A DNA stretch of 64,000 bases from Rugamonas sp. A1-17. Its GTDB lineage: Bacteria; Pseudomonadota; Gammaproteobacteria; Burkholderiales; Burkholderiaceae_D. The notes beneath the pieces were generated by a model, which was given only the letters and a program-made list of their open reading frames with translations, had not been told where the DNA came from and ran no database searches. Shown piece after piece: positions 26,698 to 35,461 of the stretch. Location: positions 62,001 to 126,000 of the forward strand of contig JAJLPB010000007.1 of assembly GCA_025548565.1 (NCBI GenBank), read 5' to 3'. The position numbers and the translations under genes are program-made. Each line of letters begins with the position of its first letter. The first letter of the stretch is position 1.

Positions 26698-27834
26698 ATG
26701 CGTATTACCGAAAAAGTTATTGCTGCAAGCGTGTTTGCGATGTTGGCCGGTTGTTCCTTGTTCTCGTCCAAAGAAACCAAGAACCTGCCGGCGCCGCTGG
26801 TGGAACTGAAGGGCGGCGTCACGCCCAAGACGGTCTGGAAATACTCGATCGGCAAGGCCGGCACCGCCGTCTTCACCCCTGCGCTGGTGGGCGACAGCCT
26901 GTACGTGGCCGACGCCGACGGCGCGCTGGCGCGCCTGAACGCGGCCACCGGCAAGGAACAATGGCGCGTGCGTACCGGCTCCGACCTCACGGCCGGTGTC
27001 GGCAGCGATGGCGAAGTGACCGTGGTCGGCGGCGTCAAGGGTGTTATCCTCGCGTTCGACGCCAACGGCAAGCCGCTGTGGAAAGCCCAGGCGACCAGCG
27101 AAGTGCTGTCGTCGCCGGTGGTGGGCGGCGGCGTGGTGGTGGTGCGCAGCGTCGACAACCAGATCACCGCGTACGAAGCCAAGACCGGCGTCAAACGCTG
27201 GACCGTGCCGCGCGTGACGCCGGCCCTGACCCTGCGCAACGCGCCGGGCATGGTCATCAACGGTCCCAATGTGTACGTCGCTCAGCCGGGCGGCAAGCTG
27301 CTGTCGCTGACCCTGGCCACCGGCCTGTCGCGCTTTGAAGTGGTGGTCGGCGAACCGCGCGGCGCCACCGAGCTGGAACGCGTCACCGACATCGCCGGCA
27401 CGCCGGTGATCCTGGAAAAAGATGTCTGCGCCGTGTCCTACCAGGGCCGCGTGGCCTGCTTCGACGCCCAGACCGGCGCGCCGCACTGGAGCAAGCCTGC
27501 TTCGTCCGACGTCGGCGTGGCGGTGGACCAGCGTTTTGTATTCGTCTCCGACGACAAAGGCGAAGTTGCAGCCTACAGCCGTGAAAACGGCAGCAACGCC
27601 TGGAAGAACGACAAGCTGGCCTACCGCCGCCTGTCGACGCCAGTTTCCTACGGCCGCGCAGTGGCCGTCGGCGACTACCAGGGTTACGTCCATCTGCTCT
27701 CGCGGGAAGATGGCGCACTTATAGGTCGCGCCGCGACCGATGGCAGCCCGATTCAATCGGACCCTGTCATCGCCGGCACGAATTTGATTTTCCAAACCCA
27801 ATCAGGGACAGTGACCGCACTCGCGGTCGAGTAA
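26698..27834 (+). CDS. bamB: Outer membrane protein assembly factor BamB
   Basis: Lipoprotein subunit of the BAM complex that inserts beta-barrel proteins in the outer membrane. The lipobox MLAGC gives a lipidated C19. The 378-residue body is an eight-bladed PQQ-like beta-propeller with recurrent WR/WK turns and blade motifs such as ARLNAATGKEQWR and AYEAKTGVKRW. It ends 3 bp before der, and the two are probably co-transcribed. Confidence 0.95.
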   Translation: MRITEKVIAASVFAMLAGCSLFSSKETKNLPAPLVELKGGVTPKTVWKYSIGKAGTAVFTPALVGDSLYVADADGALARLNAATGKEQWRVRTGSDLTAGVGSDGEVTVVGGVKGVILAFDANGKPLWKAQATSEVLSSPVVGGGVVVVRSVDNQITAYEAKTGVKRWTVPRVTPALTLRNAPGMVINGPNVYVAQPGGKLLSLTLATGLSRFEVVVGEPRGATELERVTDIAGTPVILEKDVCAVSYQGRVACFDAQTGAPHWSKPASSDVGVAVDQRFVFVSDDKGEVAAYSRENGSNAWKNDKLAYRRLSTPVSYGRAVAVGDYQGYVHLLSREDGALIGRAATDGSPIQSDPVIAGTNLIFQTQSGTVTALAVE

Positions 27835-27837
27835 AAA

Positions 27838-29184
27838 ATGAAGCCGGTAATCGCACTAGTGGGTCGACCCAATGTAGGGAAATCGACCTTGTTCAATCGT
27901 CTGACCCGCTCGCGCGATGCGCTGGTGGCGGACTTGCCTGGGTTGACGCGAGATCGTCACTATGGCGAGGGCCGTGTCGGCGAACGTCCCTTCCTCGTCA
28001 TCGACACGGGCGGCTTCGAGCCGGTCGCCAAGGAAGGCATCATGCATCAGATGGCGCTGCAGACCAAGCAGGCCGTGGCCGAAGCCGACATCGTCGTGTT
28101 CCTGGTCGACGGCCGCCAGGGCCTGACGCCGCATGACAAAACCATTACCGACTTCCTGCGTAAAAGCGGCCGTCCGGTCATGCTGGTCGTGAACAAGTCG
28201 GAAGGCATGCGCTACACCGCGGTCGTCGCCGACTTCTACGAGCTGGGACTGGGCGAGCCATACTCGATCTCCTCGGCGCACGGCGACGGCGTCGCCGACC
28301 TGGTGGAGGAGGCGCTGGACCTGGCCTTCGCCCAGCGTCCGGAAGATCCCGAGGAACTGGAAAAGACCGACCACGGCATCAAGATCGCGCTGGTCGGCCG
28401 TCCGAACGTCGGCAAGTCCACCCTGATCAACACCCTGGTGGGCGAGGAGCGCGTGATCGCCTTCGACATGCCGGGCACCACCCGCGACTCGATCGAGATT
28501 CCTTTCGAGCGCGAAGGCAAGCAGTACACGCTGATCGACACCGCCGGCATCCGCCGCCGCGGCAAGGTGTTCGAGGCGATCGAGAAATTCTCGGTCGTCA
28601 AGACGCTGCAATCGATCTCGGAAGCGAACGTGGTCGTGCTGATGCTCGACGCCCAGCAGGACATCTCCGAGCAGGACGCCCACATCGCCGGCTTCGTGCT
28701 GGAGACCGGCCGCGCGCTGGTCATCGCCGTCAACAAGTGGGACGGCCTGCGCAGCGACGAGCGCGATGAAATCAAGATCGACATCGACCGCAAGCTGGAC
28801 TTCCTGTCCTTCGCCAAGATGCACTTCATCTCGGCGCTGAAGTCGCAGGGCATCGGCCCGCTGATGAAATCGGTGGACGCGGCCTACGCCGCCGCCATGT
28901 GCAACCTGTCGACGCCGAAGCTGACCCGCGCCCTGATCGAGGCCGTGGAAAAGCAGGAGCCGCGCCGCAAGGGTTCGATCCGTCCGAAGCTGCGCTATGC
29001 GCACCAGGGCGGCATGAATCCTCCGGTGATCGTCATCCACGGCAATGCCCTGGACGCGGTCGGCGAGCCGTACAAGCGCTATTTGGAAAAGCATTTCCGC
29101 GACACCTTCCAGCTGGTGGGCACGCCGCTGCGCATCGAACTGCGCACCGGTAAAAATCCATTCGCAAAAACACAGTCGAAATAA
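27838..29184 (+). CDS. der: Ribosome biogenesis GTPase Der (EngA)
   Basis: GTPase with two tandem G domains that acts in 50S subunit maturation. Both P-loops read GRPNVGKST, at the N-terminus and again near residue 185. Both DxxG and NKxD motifs are present (VVNKSEGM and AVNKWDGL). A KH-like domain forms the C-terminus. The length of 448 is typical. Confidence 0.97.
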   Translation: MKPVIALVGRPNVGKSTLFNRLTRSRDALVADLPGLTRDRHYGEGRVGERPFLVIDTGGFEPVAKEGIMHQMALQTKQAVAEADIVVFLVDGRQGLTPHDKTITDFLRKSGRPVMLVVNKSEGMRYTAVVADFYELGLGEPYSISSAHGDGVADLVEEALDLAFAQRPEDPEELEKTDHGIKIALVGRPNVGKSTLINTLVGEERVIAFDMPGTTRDSIEIPFEREGKQYTLIDTAGIRRRGKVFEAIEKFSVVKTLQSISEANVVVLMLDAQQDISEQDAHIAGFVLETGRALVIAVNKWDGLRSDERDEIKIDIDRKLDFLSFAKMHFISALKSQGIGPLMKSVDAAYAAAMCNLSTPKLTRALIEAVEKQEPRRKGSIRPKLRYAHQGGMNPPVIVIHGNALDAVGEPYKRYLEKHFRDTFQLVGTPLRIELRTGKNPFAKTQSK

Positions 29185-29288
29185 GCGGTTTTTTTTGCGG
29201 GTGCGCCCTGCAAAAAAGGCAAAAACAGGTTACAGTGGCTTAGAAGCACCATTCCCGGCTTGGCGAACGGTGTTTCAGCGAAAATTGT

Positions 29289-29318
29289 TTGACTTTCGCT
29301 GGGCCACGTACTTGAAAT
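29289..29318 (+). promoter_or_regulatory. Possible sigma-70 promoter for hfq
   Basis: TTGACT (29289-29294) and TGAAAT (29313-29318) are separated by 18 bp and lie 50-80 bp before the hfq start. The -35 is good but the -10 matches only four of six positions. The rest of the 183-bp der-hfq gap holds nothing I can name. Confidence 0.3.
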
Positions 29319-29367
29319 TAAGCGTTTCGCCTCCAATTCCAACACAACAACATAAAATGGAGCTGTT

Positions 29368-29604
29368 ATGAGCAACAAAGGGCAACTGTTACAAGACCCA
29401 TTCCTCAATGCCTTGCGCAAAGAGCATGTTCCTGTCTCGATCTACCTGGTCAACGGCATCAAGCTGCAGGGCCATATCGAATCGTTCGACCAGTACGTCG
29501 TACTGCTGCGTAACACCGTGACCCAGATGGTCTATAAGCACGCCATCTCCACCGTGGTACCGGCACGCGCCGTCAACCTCAACATTGAATCCGACGCGGA
29601 ATAA
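29368..29604 (+). CDS. hfq: RNA chaperone Hfq
   Basis: A 78-residue Sm-fold hexameric chaperone that pairs small RNAs with mRNAs. Sm1 and Sm2 motifs are clear: QDPFLNALRKEHVPVSIYLV, then VVLLRNTVTQMVYKHAIST. The C-terminal tail is short, as in most betaproteobacteria. It precedes hflX, the conserved order. Confidence 0.98.
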   Translation: MSNKGQLLQDPFLNALRKEHVPVSIYLVNGIKLQGHIESFDQYVVLLRNTVTQMVYKHAISTVVPARAVNLNIESDAE

Positions 29605-29652
29605 GCGCTTGCAACACCGCTTCTTTTCAACTCACCCAGCCTTGACCGTCGT

Positions 29653-30837
29653 ATGCGCGCAGCCCTAGTCGGTATCGATTTCGGTCAGGGCGACTTTGCC
29701 GCCAGCGTCGAGGAACTGAACCTGCTGGCCCGTTCGGCAGGTGCGGAACCGGTGACGACGATCACGGCCAAGCGTTCCTCACCGGACGCCGCCTATTTCG
29801 TCGGCAGCGGCAAGGCCGACGAGATCGGTCTTGCCGTGCTGGATCACCGCATCGAAATCGTCATCTTCAATCACGCCTTGTCGCCTGCCCAGCAGCGCAA
29901 CCTGGAAAAGCGCCTGAACATCCGGGTACTGGACCGCACCAGCCTGATTCTCGACATCTTCGCCCAGCGCGCCGCCTCCCACGAGGGCAAGCTGCAGGTG
30001 GAGTTGGCCCAGCTGCAGCATCTGGCCACGCGCCTGATCCGCGGCTGGACCCACCTTGAGCGTCAGAAGGGCGGTATCGGTTTGCGCGGTCCCGGCGAAA
30101 CCCAGCTCGAGACCGACCGCCGGCTGATCGGCGAGCGGGTCAAGGCCCTGCGCGCGCGCCTGGACAAGCTGCGCAAGCAGCATGAAACCCAGCGCCGTTC
30201 GCGCGGCCGCAGCCAGACGTTCTCGGTGTCGCTGGTCGGCTATACCAATGCCGGCAAGTCGACGCTGTTCAACGCCGTCACCAAGGCCGGGGTTTATGTC
30301 GCCGATCAATTGTTCGCCACGCTGGACACCACCTCGCGCCGCGTCTACATGGGCCAGGAAGTGGGCAACGTGGTGATCTCGGACACGGTCGGTTTCGTGC
30401 GCGAGCTGCCGCACCAGCTGGTGGCGGCTTTCCGCGCCACGCTGGAGGAGACCATCCACGCCGACCTGCTGCTGCACGTCGTCGACGCTTCGTCGCCGGT
30501 GCGCATGGAGCAGATCGAGCAGGTCAACCTGGTGCTCAAGGAAATCGGCGCCGATCACATTCCGCAGATTTTGGTGTGGAACAAGATCGACGCCGCCGGG
30601 CTGGAGCCCTCGGTCGAGCGGGATGAATATGATAAGATTTCCCGCGTTTTCCTCAGCGCGCGCACCGGTCAAGGACTGGACCTTTTGCGCGGCGCCATCG
30701 TCGAATGGGCCAAGAGCGCGCCGGGTGCCCGGCTCAACCAGGCCTATGACACCGGCGAGGAAACGGACGTCGAAGCAGGCGAAGAAGCAATCGAGCCGGA
30801 TAGCAGTCCCACCCTTACTCATGTCGGATCACACTAA
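29653..30837 (+). CDS. hflX: Ribosome-associated GTPase HflX
   Basis: GTPase that splits stalled or heat-damaged 70S ribosomes. An N-terminal HflX domain and coiled coil (RGPGETQLETDRRLI) precede the G domain, with P-loop GYTNAGKST, switch DTVGFVRELPH and NKID. The acidic C-terminal tail is short. The stop overlaps the hflK start (TAATG), indicating translational coupling. Confidence 0.96.
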   Translation: MRAALVGIDFGQGDFAASVEELNLLARSAGAEPVTTITAKRSSPDAAYFVGSGKADEIGLAVLDHRIEIVIFNHALSPAQQRNLEKRLNIRVLDRTSLILDIFAQRAASHEGKLQVELAQLQHLATRLIRGWTHLERQKGGIGLRGPGETQLETDRRLIGERVKALRARLDKLRKQHETQRRSRGRSQTFSVSLVGYTNAGKSTLFNAVTKAGVYVADQLFATLDTTSRRVYMGQEVGNVVISDTVGFVRELPHQLVAAFRATLEETIHADLLLHVVDASSPVRMEQIEQVNLVLKEIGADHIPQILVWNKIDAAGLEPSVERDEYDKISRVFLSARTGQGLDLLRGAIVEWAKSAPGARLNQAYDTGEETDVEAGEEAIEPDSSPTLTHVGSH

Positions 30838-32153
30838 TGCGTGTCTCGTCACTTATGAAACGTCTCGGCTTGAAGCTGTCGCTGAACGATCCCCGCTGGG
30901 GCTCGGACCAGCAGGACCGCAAGCCGCAAGCCAATGAAGGCAAGAAGCCCGGCGAAGGGCCGCCCGACATGGAGCAGCTGTGGCGCGATTTCAATCAGCG
31001 CCTGAACAGCTTCTTCGGCCAGAAGAACCGTCCCGACGGTAACGGCGGCGGCAGCGGCGGCAATGGCGGCGGCCGTCCCGACCTGGCCGGCATGCGCGCC
31101 ACCGCCGGCGCGGTCGGCGCGGTGATCGCGCTGATCTGGCTCGCCAGCGGCTCGTTCATCGTGCAGGAAGGCCAGACCGGCGTGGTCTACACCTTTGGCA
31201 AGGTCAGCCACACCACCGGCTCGGGTTTCAACTGGCGCTGGCCGTATCCGTTCCAGAGCGACGAAACCGTCAAGGTCTCGCAGATGCGCATGGTGGAAAT
31301 CGGCTACCGCAACAATCTCAAGAACAAGCAGGCGCGCGAATCGCTGATGCTCACCGATGACGAGAACATCATCGACATCCAGTTCGCCGTGCAGTTCAAG
31401 CTCAAGGACCCCGTGGCCTGGCTGATGAACAACCGCGACGAAGAGGAAACCGTGCGCCAGGTGGCCGAGACTTCGATCCGGGAAATCGTCGGCAAGAACA
31501 AGATGGACTTCGTGCTGTACGAGGGCCGCGACAAGGTCGCCCTCGAAACCCAGCAGCTGATGCAGCACATCCTCGACCGCTACGCCTCCGGCGTGCTGAT
31601 CTCGAACGTGACCCTGCAGGCGGTGCAGCCGCCGGAGCAGGTGCAGATCGCCTTCGACGACGCCGTCAGGGCAGGGCAGGACCGCGAGCGCCAGAAGAAC
31701 GAAGGCCAGGCCTACGCCAACGATGTGATCCCGCGCGCGCGCGGCAGCGCCTCGCGCCTGCTGGAGGAGGCCGAAGGCTATCGCTCCATGATCACCGAGA
31801 ACGCCACCGGTAACGCCTCGCGCTTCAAGCAGGTGCTGGCCGAGTACCAGAAGGCGCCTGGCGTCACGCGCGACCGCATGTACCTGGAGACCATGCAGCA
31901 AATCTTCTCCAGCGCCAGCAAGGTGATGGTCGACGCCAAGTCCGGCAGCAACCTGTTGTACCTGCCGCTGGATAAATTGATCGCCCAGGCCGCGGCCACC
32001 GACAGCGCCGCCGCTGCCGCCCGCGCCGCCGCGCAGGCTGCCGCCTCGCCGTCGTCGTCCGCGCTGCCGGCCGAAGTGATGCCGCAGGTGGAAGTCAGTC
32101 GCCAGCGCGATTCACGCGCCCGCGATGCCTTACGTGAACGGGAGGGTCGTTAA
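30837..32153 (+). CDS. hflK: FtsH protease modulator HflK
   Basis: SPFH/prohibitin-family membrane protein that with HflC surrounds the FtsH protease. A Gly-rich N-terminal cytosolic part (about residues 60-80) is followed by one transmembrane helix (about 90-108) and the periplasmic SPFH domain with TGVVYTFGKV and LQAVQPPEQV. The C-terminal tail is Ala-rich. An in-frame ATG at 30855 is an alternative start. The stop overlaps the hflC start. Confidence 0.95.
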   Translation: MRVSSLMKRLGLKLSLNDPRWGSDQQDRKPQANEGKKPGEGPPDMEQLWRDFNQRLNSFFGQKNRPDGNGGGSGGNGGGRPDLAGMRATAGAVGAVIALIWLASGSFIVQEGQTGVVYTFGKVSHTTGSGFNWRWPYPFQSDETVKVSQMRMVEIGYRNNLKNKQARESLMLTDDENIIDIQFAVQFKLKDPVAWLMNNRDEEETVRQVAETSIREIVGKNKMDFVLYEGRDKVALETQQLMQHILDRYASGVLISNVTLQAVQPPEQVQIAFDDAVRAGQDRERQKNEGQAYANDVIPRARGSASRLLEEAEGYRSMITENATGNASRFKQVLAEYQKAPGVTRDRMYLETMQQIFSSASKVMVDAKSGSNLLYLPLDKLIAQAAATDSAAAAARAAAQAAASPSSSALPAEVMPQVEVSRQRDSRARDALREREGR

Positions 32154-33064
32154 TGAACCGCATAGCCAGTACCCTCATTGCGGCCTTCGTCGCGTTCCTG
32201 CTGCTGTCGTCCACCATGTTCGTGGTCGACCAGCGCAAGTACGCCATCGTGTTCGCGCTGGGCCAGATCAAGGAAGTGATACGCGAGCCGGGCCTGCATT
32301 TCAAGCTGCCGCCGCCGTTCCAGAACGTGGTCTATCTCGATAACCGCATCATGACCATCGAGACGCCGGACGCCGAGCGCTTCATCACGGCCGAGAAGAT
32401 GAACATCCTGGTCGACAGCTTCGTCAAGTGGCGCATCGGCCGCGCCGAGAACCAGCCCAAGCTGTACTACGTGACCTTCGGCGGCGACGAGGGCCGCGCC
32501 CGCGACCGCATGTCGCAGATCGTCAAGGCGGCGCTGAACGAGGAAATCACCAAGCGCACCGTGGGCGAGGTGATCTCCGGCCAGCGCGGCAAGGTGATGG
32601 AGGGCATCCGCGCCAAGGTGGTGGCGGAATCGGCCCAGATCGGCGTCGAGATCATCGATGTGCGCCTCAAGCGCGTGGAATATGTCGAGCAGATCAACAA
32701 CTCGGTGTACGAGCGCATGAAGGCCGAGCGCACCCGCGTGGCCAACGAGCTGCGTTCGACCGGTAACGCCGAATCCGAGAAGATCCGCGCCGACGCCGAC
32801 CGCCAGCGCGCCGTGATCCTGGCCGAGGCCTACCGCGACGCCGAGCAGATCCGCGGCGAGGGCGATGCCAAGGCTTCGGCGATCTACGCCGAAGCGTTCG
32901 GCAAGAACCCTGAGTTCTACAAGTTCTACCGCAGCCTGCAGGCCTACCGCGAAACCTTCAAGAACCACGGCGACGTGATGGTGATGGATTCGAGCTCGGA
33001 CTTCTTCAAGTACTTCAAGAGCTCCGGCGCCGCCGGTCCTGCCGCGGCTCCCGCCAAAAAGTAA
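32153..33064 (+). CDS. hflC: FtsH protease modulator HflC
   Basis: Partner of HflK in the FtsH-regulating assembly (303 residues). One N-terminal transmembrane helix (about 6-25) is followed by the SPFH domain (VVDQRKYAIVFALGQIKEVI, LDNRIMTIETPDAERF) and a coiled coil with an AEAYRDAEQIRGEGDA repeat typical of the family. Starts inside the hflK stop codon, so both are made together. Confidence 0.95.
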   Translation: MNRIASTLIAAFVAFLLLSSTMFVVDQRKYAIVFALGQIKEVIREPGLHFKLPPPFQNVVYLDNRIMTIETPDAERFITAEKMNILVDSFVKWRIGRAENQPKLYYVTFGGDEGRARDRMSQIVKAALNEEITKRTVGEVISGQRGKVMEGIRAKVVAESAQIGVEIIDVRLKRVEYVEQINNSVYERMKAERTRVANELRSTGNAESEKIRADADRQRAVILAEAYRDAEQIRGEGDAKASAIYAEAFGKNPEFYKFYRSLQAYRETFKNHGDVMVMDSSSDFFKYFKSSGAAGPAAAPAKK

Positions 33065-33081
33065 GTCGGCGATTCCGTCCT

Positions 33082-33113
33082 GGGTCGGGCCACGCACCCG
33101 CGTGGCCCGACCC
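33082..33113. terminator. 14-bp perfect stem-loop between convergent genes
   Basis: GGGTCGGGCCACGC (33082-33095) pairs perfectly with GCGTGGCCCGACCC (33100-33113) around an ACCC loop. It lies between hflC and the convergent PEP-CTERM gene. No T run follows on either strand. It is probably a transcript end or stabilising hairpin; function is inferred from position. Confidence 0.5.
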
Positions 33114-33151
33114 CAAATCCACAGCTGAACTGCCTGCTTCCCCTTGGCGAC

Positions 33152-33958
33152 TCAACTGCGCCACAAGGAGGCGTTGCGCCTCCTCCGGACTGCCCAGGCA
33201 GCCAGTGGCAGCCCGGCGCCGAACAGCAGGTAGGTGGACGGTTCGGGGACTTGGGAAGGTTGAGGTCCTACGTATGCGTCGTGCGCCATCGCGAGAAGCG
33301 AGCTGGAAACCCCGAGCCAGCCGGTTATAGACTGGTTGGTACCATTCTCCATCACGCTTGTATACGTAACCTCCTTGGTGAACGCGCCTGCGTGGTCAAA
33401 TGTCAGCTGTACCAGCTGTGAGCCGTTGCACTCGTCGTTGTAGCTGAGGCAAGCGGGTCTCAGTGAGTACCTCCAGACCTGAGCCTGTTCGGCTGTGAAT
33501 TGCAGGTCGCCGGTCAGCGTAAAACTGCCGGTAAGGTTCAGTCTTGTATGCGGCTTTAGGGTGAAATAGGACCAGTCGTCCACTACCGAATAGACGTAGT
33601 GATAGTTGGTGGCTGCGTCGAAGGCTGGCGTCACTGACACCGACTGCTGCTGTTGGCCCAGTCCACCGGTTGCTGCTGCTCTGAGGTCCGCCCATGCGTC
33701 TTGCGAGGCAATTGCCAGCGGCAGCTCGGAGAGCGCATTTTTGCTGATATAACCGGTAGCGCTGGGAGCGGTGCCTACGCCAACCTGGCGCGTATAACGG
33801 ATGTTGGAAATCCCGGCAGCGACGCCGTCCGCAAGATCAGTGTCGGTGATGGTATAGCTGATCGCTCCACCGGTAACGGACATCGAACTGCCTGCCGAGG
33901 CGGTCAAGGGAGCGGCGATTAACGCAGACCACAACAGCCGCTTGTAAAACGTATGCAT
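33152..33958 (-). CDS. PEP-CTERM sorting-domain exported protein
   Basis: A 268-residue protein with a signal peptide (SALIAAPLTASAG, cleavage near residue 22). A beta-rich body follows, then a C-terminal PEP-CTERM signal: VPEPSTYLLFGAG, a hydrophobic helix and the basic end RRRRN. Such proteins are processed by exosortase (EpsH/XrtA type) and delivered to the surface or exopolysaccharide matrix. The body is not a domain I recognise. Exosortase is not in this window. The gene breaks the long run of plus-strand housekeeping genes. Confidence 0.85.
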   Translation of the reverse strand: MHTFYKRLLWSALIAAPLTASAGSSMSVTGGAISYTITDTDLADGVAAGISNIRYTRQVGVGTAPSATGYISKNALSELPLAIASQDAWADLRAAATGGLGQQQQSVSVTPAFDAATNYHYVYSVVDDWSYFTLKPHTRLNLTGSFTLTGDLQFTAEQAQVWRYSLRPACLSYNDECNGSQLVQLTFDHAGAFTKEVTYTSVMENGTNQSITGWLGVSSSLLAMAHDAYVGPQPSQVPEPSTYLLFGAGLPLAAWAVRRRRNASLWRS

Positions 33959-34296
33959 GAGTATTCCTTTTGGTGGGGGAGGGATTCGGTATGGGTATTG
34001 CTATAATTTAAAAATATCTAAATGGCAATACTGTGTTTGAATATACCAATCCATTTCTAAAAATGCAAGTGTGGGAATGGTGGGCCGTCCGCTCGTCAGC
34101 TCTTGGGCGGAGGCTGCTTTGCTGTCGGCACCAACCTTGTTTGCGGCAATCGATACCGCTGCAGGGGGATTTGGAGTGGCTGGCTGTCAATTTTCCACCT
34201 GTCGCAACGCATTTTCGCGTAAAATATCAGGTTCGGCCTTCCGCTTCACGGGCCTCGGCGCGCGCGCCACATTGTTCATTTTTAAACTGCCTCCCC
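33959..34296. other. Divergent intergenic region between the PEP-CTERM gene and hisZ
   Basis: This 338-bp gap holds the minus-strand promoter at 34000-34028 and the upstream region of hisZ. A TAAAAT at 34220-34225 could be the hisZ -10, but no -35 is convincing. The seven-base inverted repeat GTATTGC (33995-34001)/GCAATAC (34025-34031) flanks the minus-strand promoter. I see no gene or RNA in the rest. Confidence 0.4.
34000..34028 (-). promoter_or_regulatory. Sigma-70 promoter for the PEP-CTERM gene
   Basis: Read on the minus strand, TTGCCA (-35, 34028-34023) and TATAGC (-10, 34005-34000) are separated by exactly 17 bp in an AT-rich stretch. The start codon lies about 41 bp downstream with AAAGGAAT as ribosome binding site. 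Confidence 0.6.
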
Positions 34297-35457
34297 ATGC
34301 CGAATTGGCTTTTGCCTGAGAATATCGCCGACGTTTTGCCGTCGGAAGCACGCAAGATTGAAGAGTTGCGTCGTCTGATGCTGGATAATTTCCGTCTGTA
34401 CGGATATGAACTGGTGATGCCGCCGCTGCTGGAGTACCTGGAGTCGCTGCTGACCGGCGCCGGACAGGACACCGATCTGCGCACCTTCAAACTGGTGGAC
34501 CAGCTGTCGGGCCGCATGCTCGGCCTGCGCGCCGACATGACGATCCAGGTGGCGCGCATCGACGCCCACCTGCTGAACCGCGCCTCGGTCACCCGCCTGT
34601 GCTACGCCGGCAGCGTGCTGCATACCCGTCCGTCGGGCCTGCACGCCACCCGCGAGCCGCTGCAGATCGGCGCCGAGATCTACGGCCACGCCGGCCTGGA
34701 AGCGGACGCCGAGATCCAGGAACTGGCACTGGCCTCGCTGGCCCTGGCCGGCTTCACCGAAGTGCGGCTGGACCTGACGCATGTCGGCGTGCTGCGCGCC
34801 ATCCTGGAGTGCGACGCCGCCGCCAAAAAGGACGAAGCCCAGCTCTACCTGCTGCTGCGCGCCAAGGACGTGCCCGGCCTGCAGGCGCTGACACAAGATT
34901 ATTCGCCGGCCGTGCGCGACGCGCTGCTGGCGCTGCCGAACCTGTACGGCGACGTCGAAGTATTGAAGCGCGCGCGCGAAGTGCTGCCTGACCTGCCGGG
35001 CATCGCCAGGGCGCTGGCCGAGCTGGCCGCGCTGGCCGCGTCCGCCATCGACCGCGCCGAAGTCGCGATCGACCTGGCCGACCTGCGCGGCTACCAGTAC
35101 GAAAGCGGCGCGATGTTCGCGCTGTACGTGCCGGGCCTGCCGAACGCGGTGGCGCGCGGCGGCCGTTACGATCACGTAGGCGAGGCCTTCGGCCGGGCGC
35201 GTCCCGCCACCGGCTTCTCGCTCGACCTGCGCGAACTGGCGCGCCTGTTGCCGACCGCGGAGCGCAAGCATTCGATCCGCGCGCCGTGGGGCAATGCGCC
35301 GGAGTTGAAGGAAAAAATCGCCGAACTGCGCAAGTCCGGCGAAGTCGTGATCCAAAGTTTGCCGGGTCACAGCAACGAGCTGGACGAGTTCGAGTGCGAC
35401 CGCGCTCTGGTACTCGACGATAATGGTAGCAACTGGATTCTTAAAAACTTAGGTTAG
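34297..35457 (+). CDS. hisZ: ATP phosphoribosyltransferase regulatory subunit HisZ
   Basis: A catalytically dead HisRS paralogue that binds the short form of HisG and mediates histidine feedback. It resembles HisRS in MPPLLEYLESLLTGAGQDTD, LRADMTIQVARI and ARGGRYDHVGEAFG but lacks the anticodon-binding domain and is only 386 residues. The frame is open far upstream, but the ATG at 34297 begins MPNWLLPENIADVLP, the family N-terminus. Presence of HisZ implies a short-form HisG elsewhere in the genome. Sits directly before purA. Confidence 0.93.
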   Translation: MPNWLLPENIADVLPSEARKIEELRRLMLDNFRLYGYELVMPPLLEYLESLLTGAGQDTDLRTFKLVDQLSGRMLGLRADMTIQVARIDAHLLNRASVTRLCYAGSVLHTRPSGLHATREPLQIGAEIYGHAGLEADAEIQELALASLALAGFTEVRLDLTHVGVLRAILECDAAAKKDEAQLYLLLRAKDVPGLQALTQDYSPAVRDALLALPNLYGDVEVLKRAREVLPDLPGIARALAELAALAASAIDRAEVAIDLADLRGYQYESGAMFALYVPGLPNAVARGGRYDHVGEAFGRARPATGFSLDLRELARLLPTAERKHSIRAPWGNAPELKEKIAELRKSGEVVIQSLPGHSNELDEFECDRALVLDDNGSNWILKNLG

Positions 35458-35461
35458 TGTG

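Noticed and set aside
29191..29217. TTTTTTGC/GCAAAAAA hairpin after der as a terminator
   Set aside because: The T run is on the 5' side of the stem and is paired; no U tract follows on either strand, so it does not have terminator form.
34297..35457. Second histidyl-tRNA synthetase
   Set aside because: It lacks the anticodon-binding domain, is only 386 residues and starts like HisZ; a full hisS is present at 24555.
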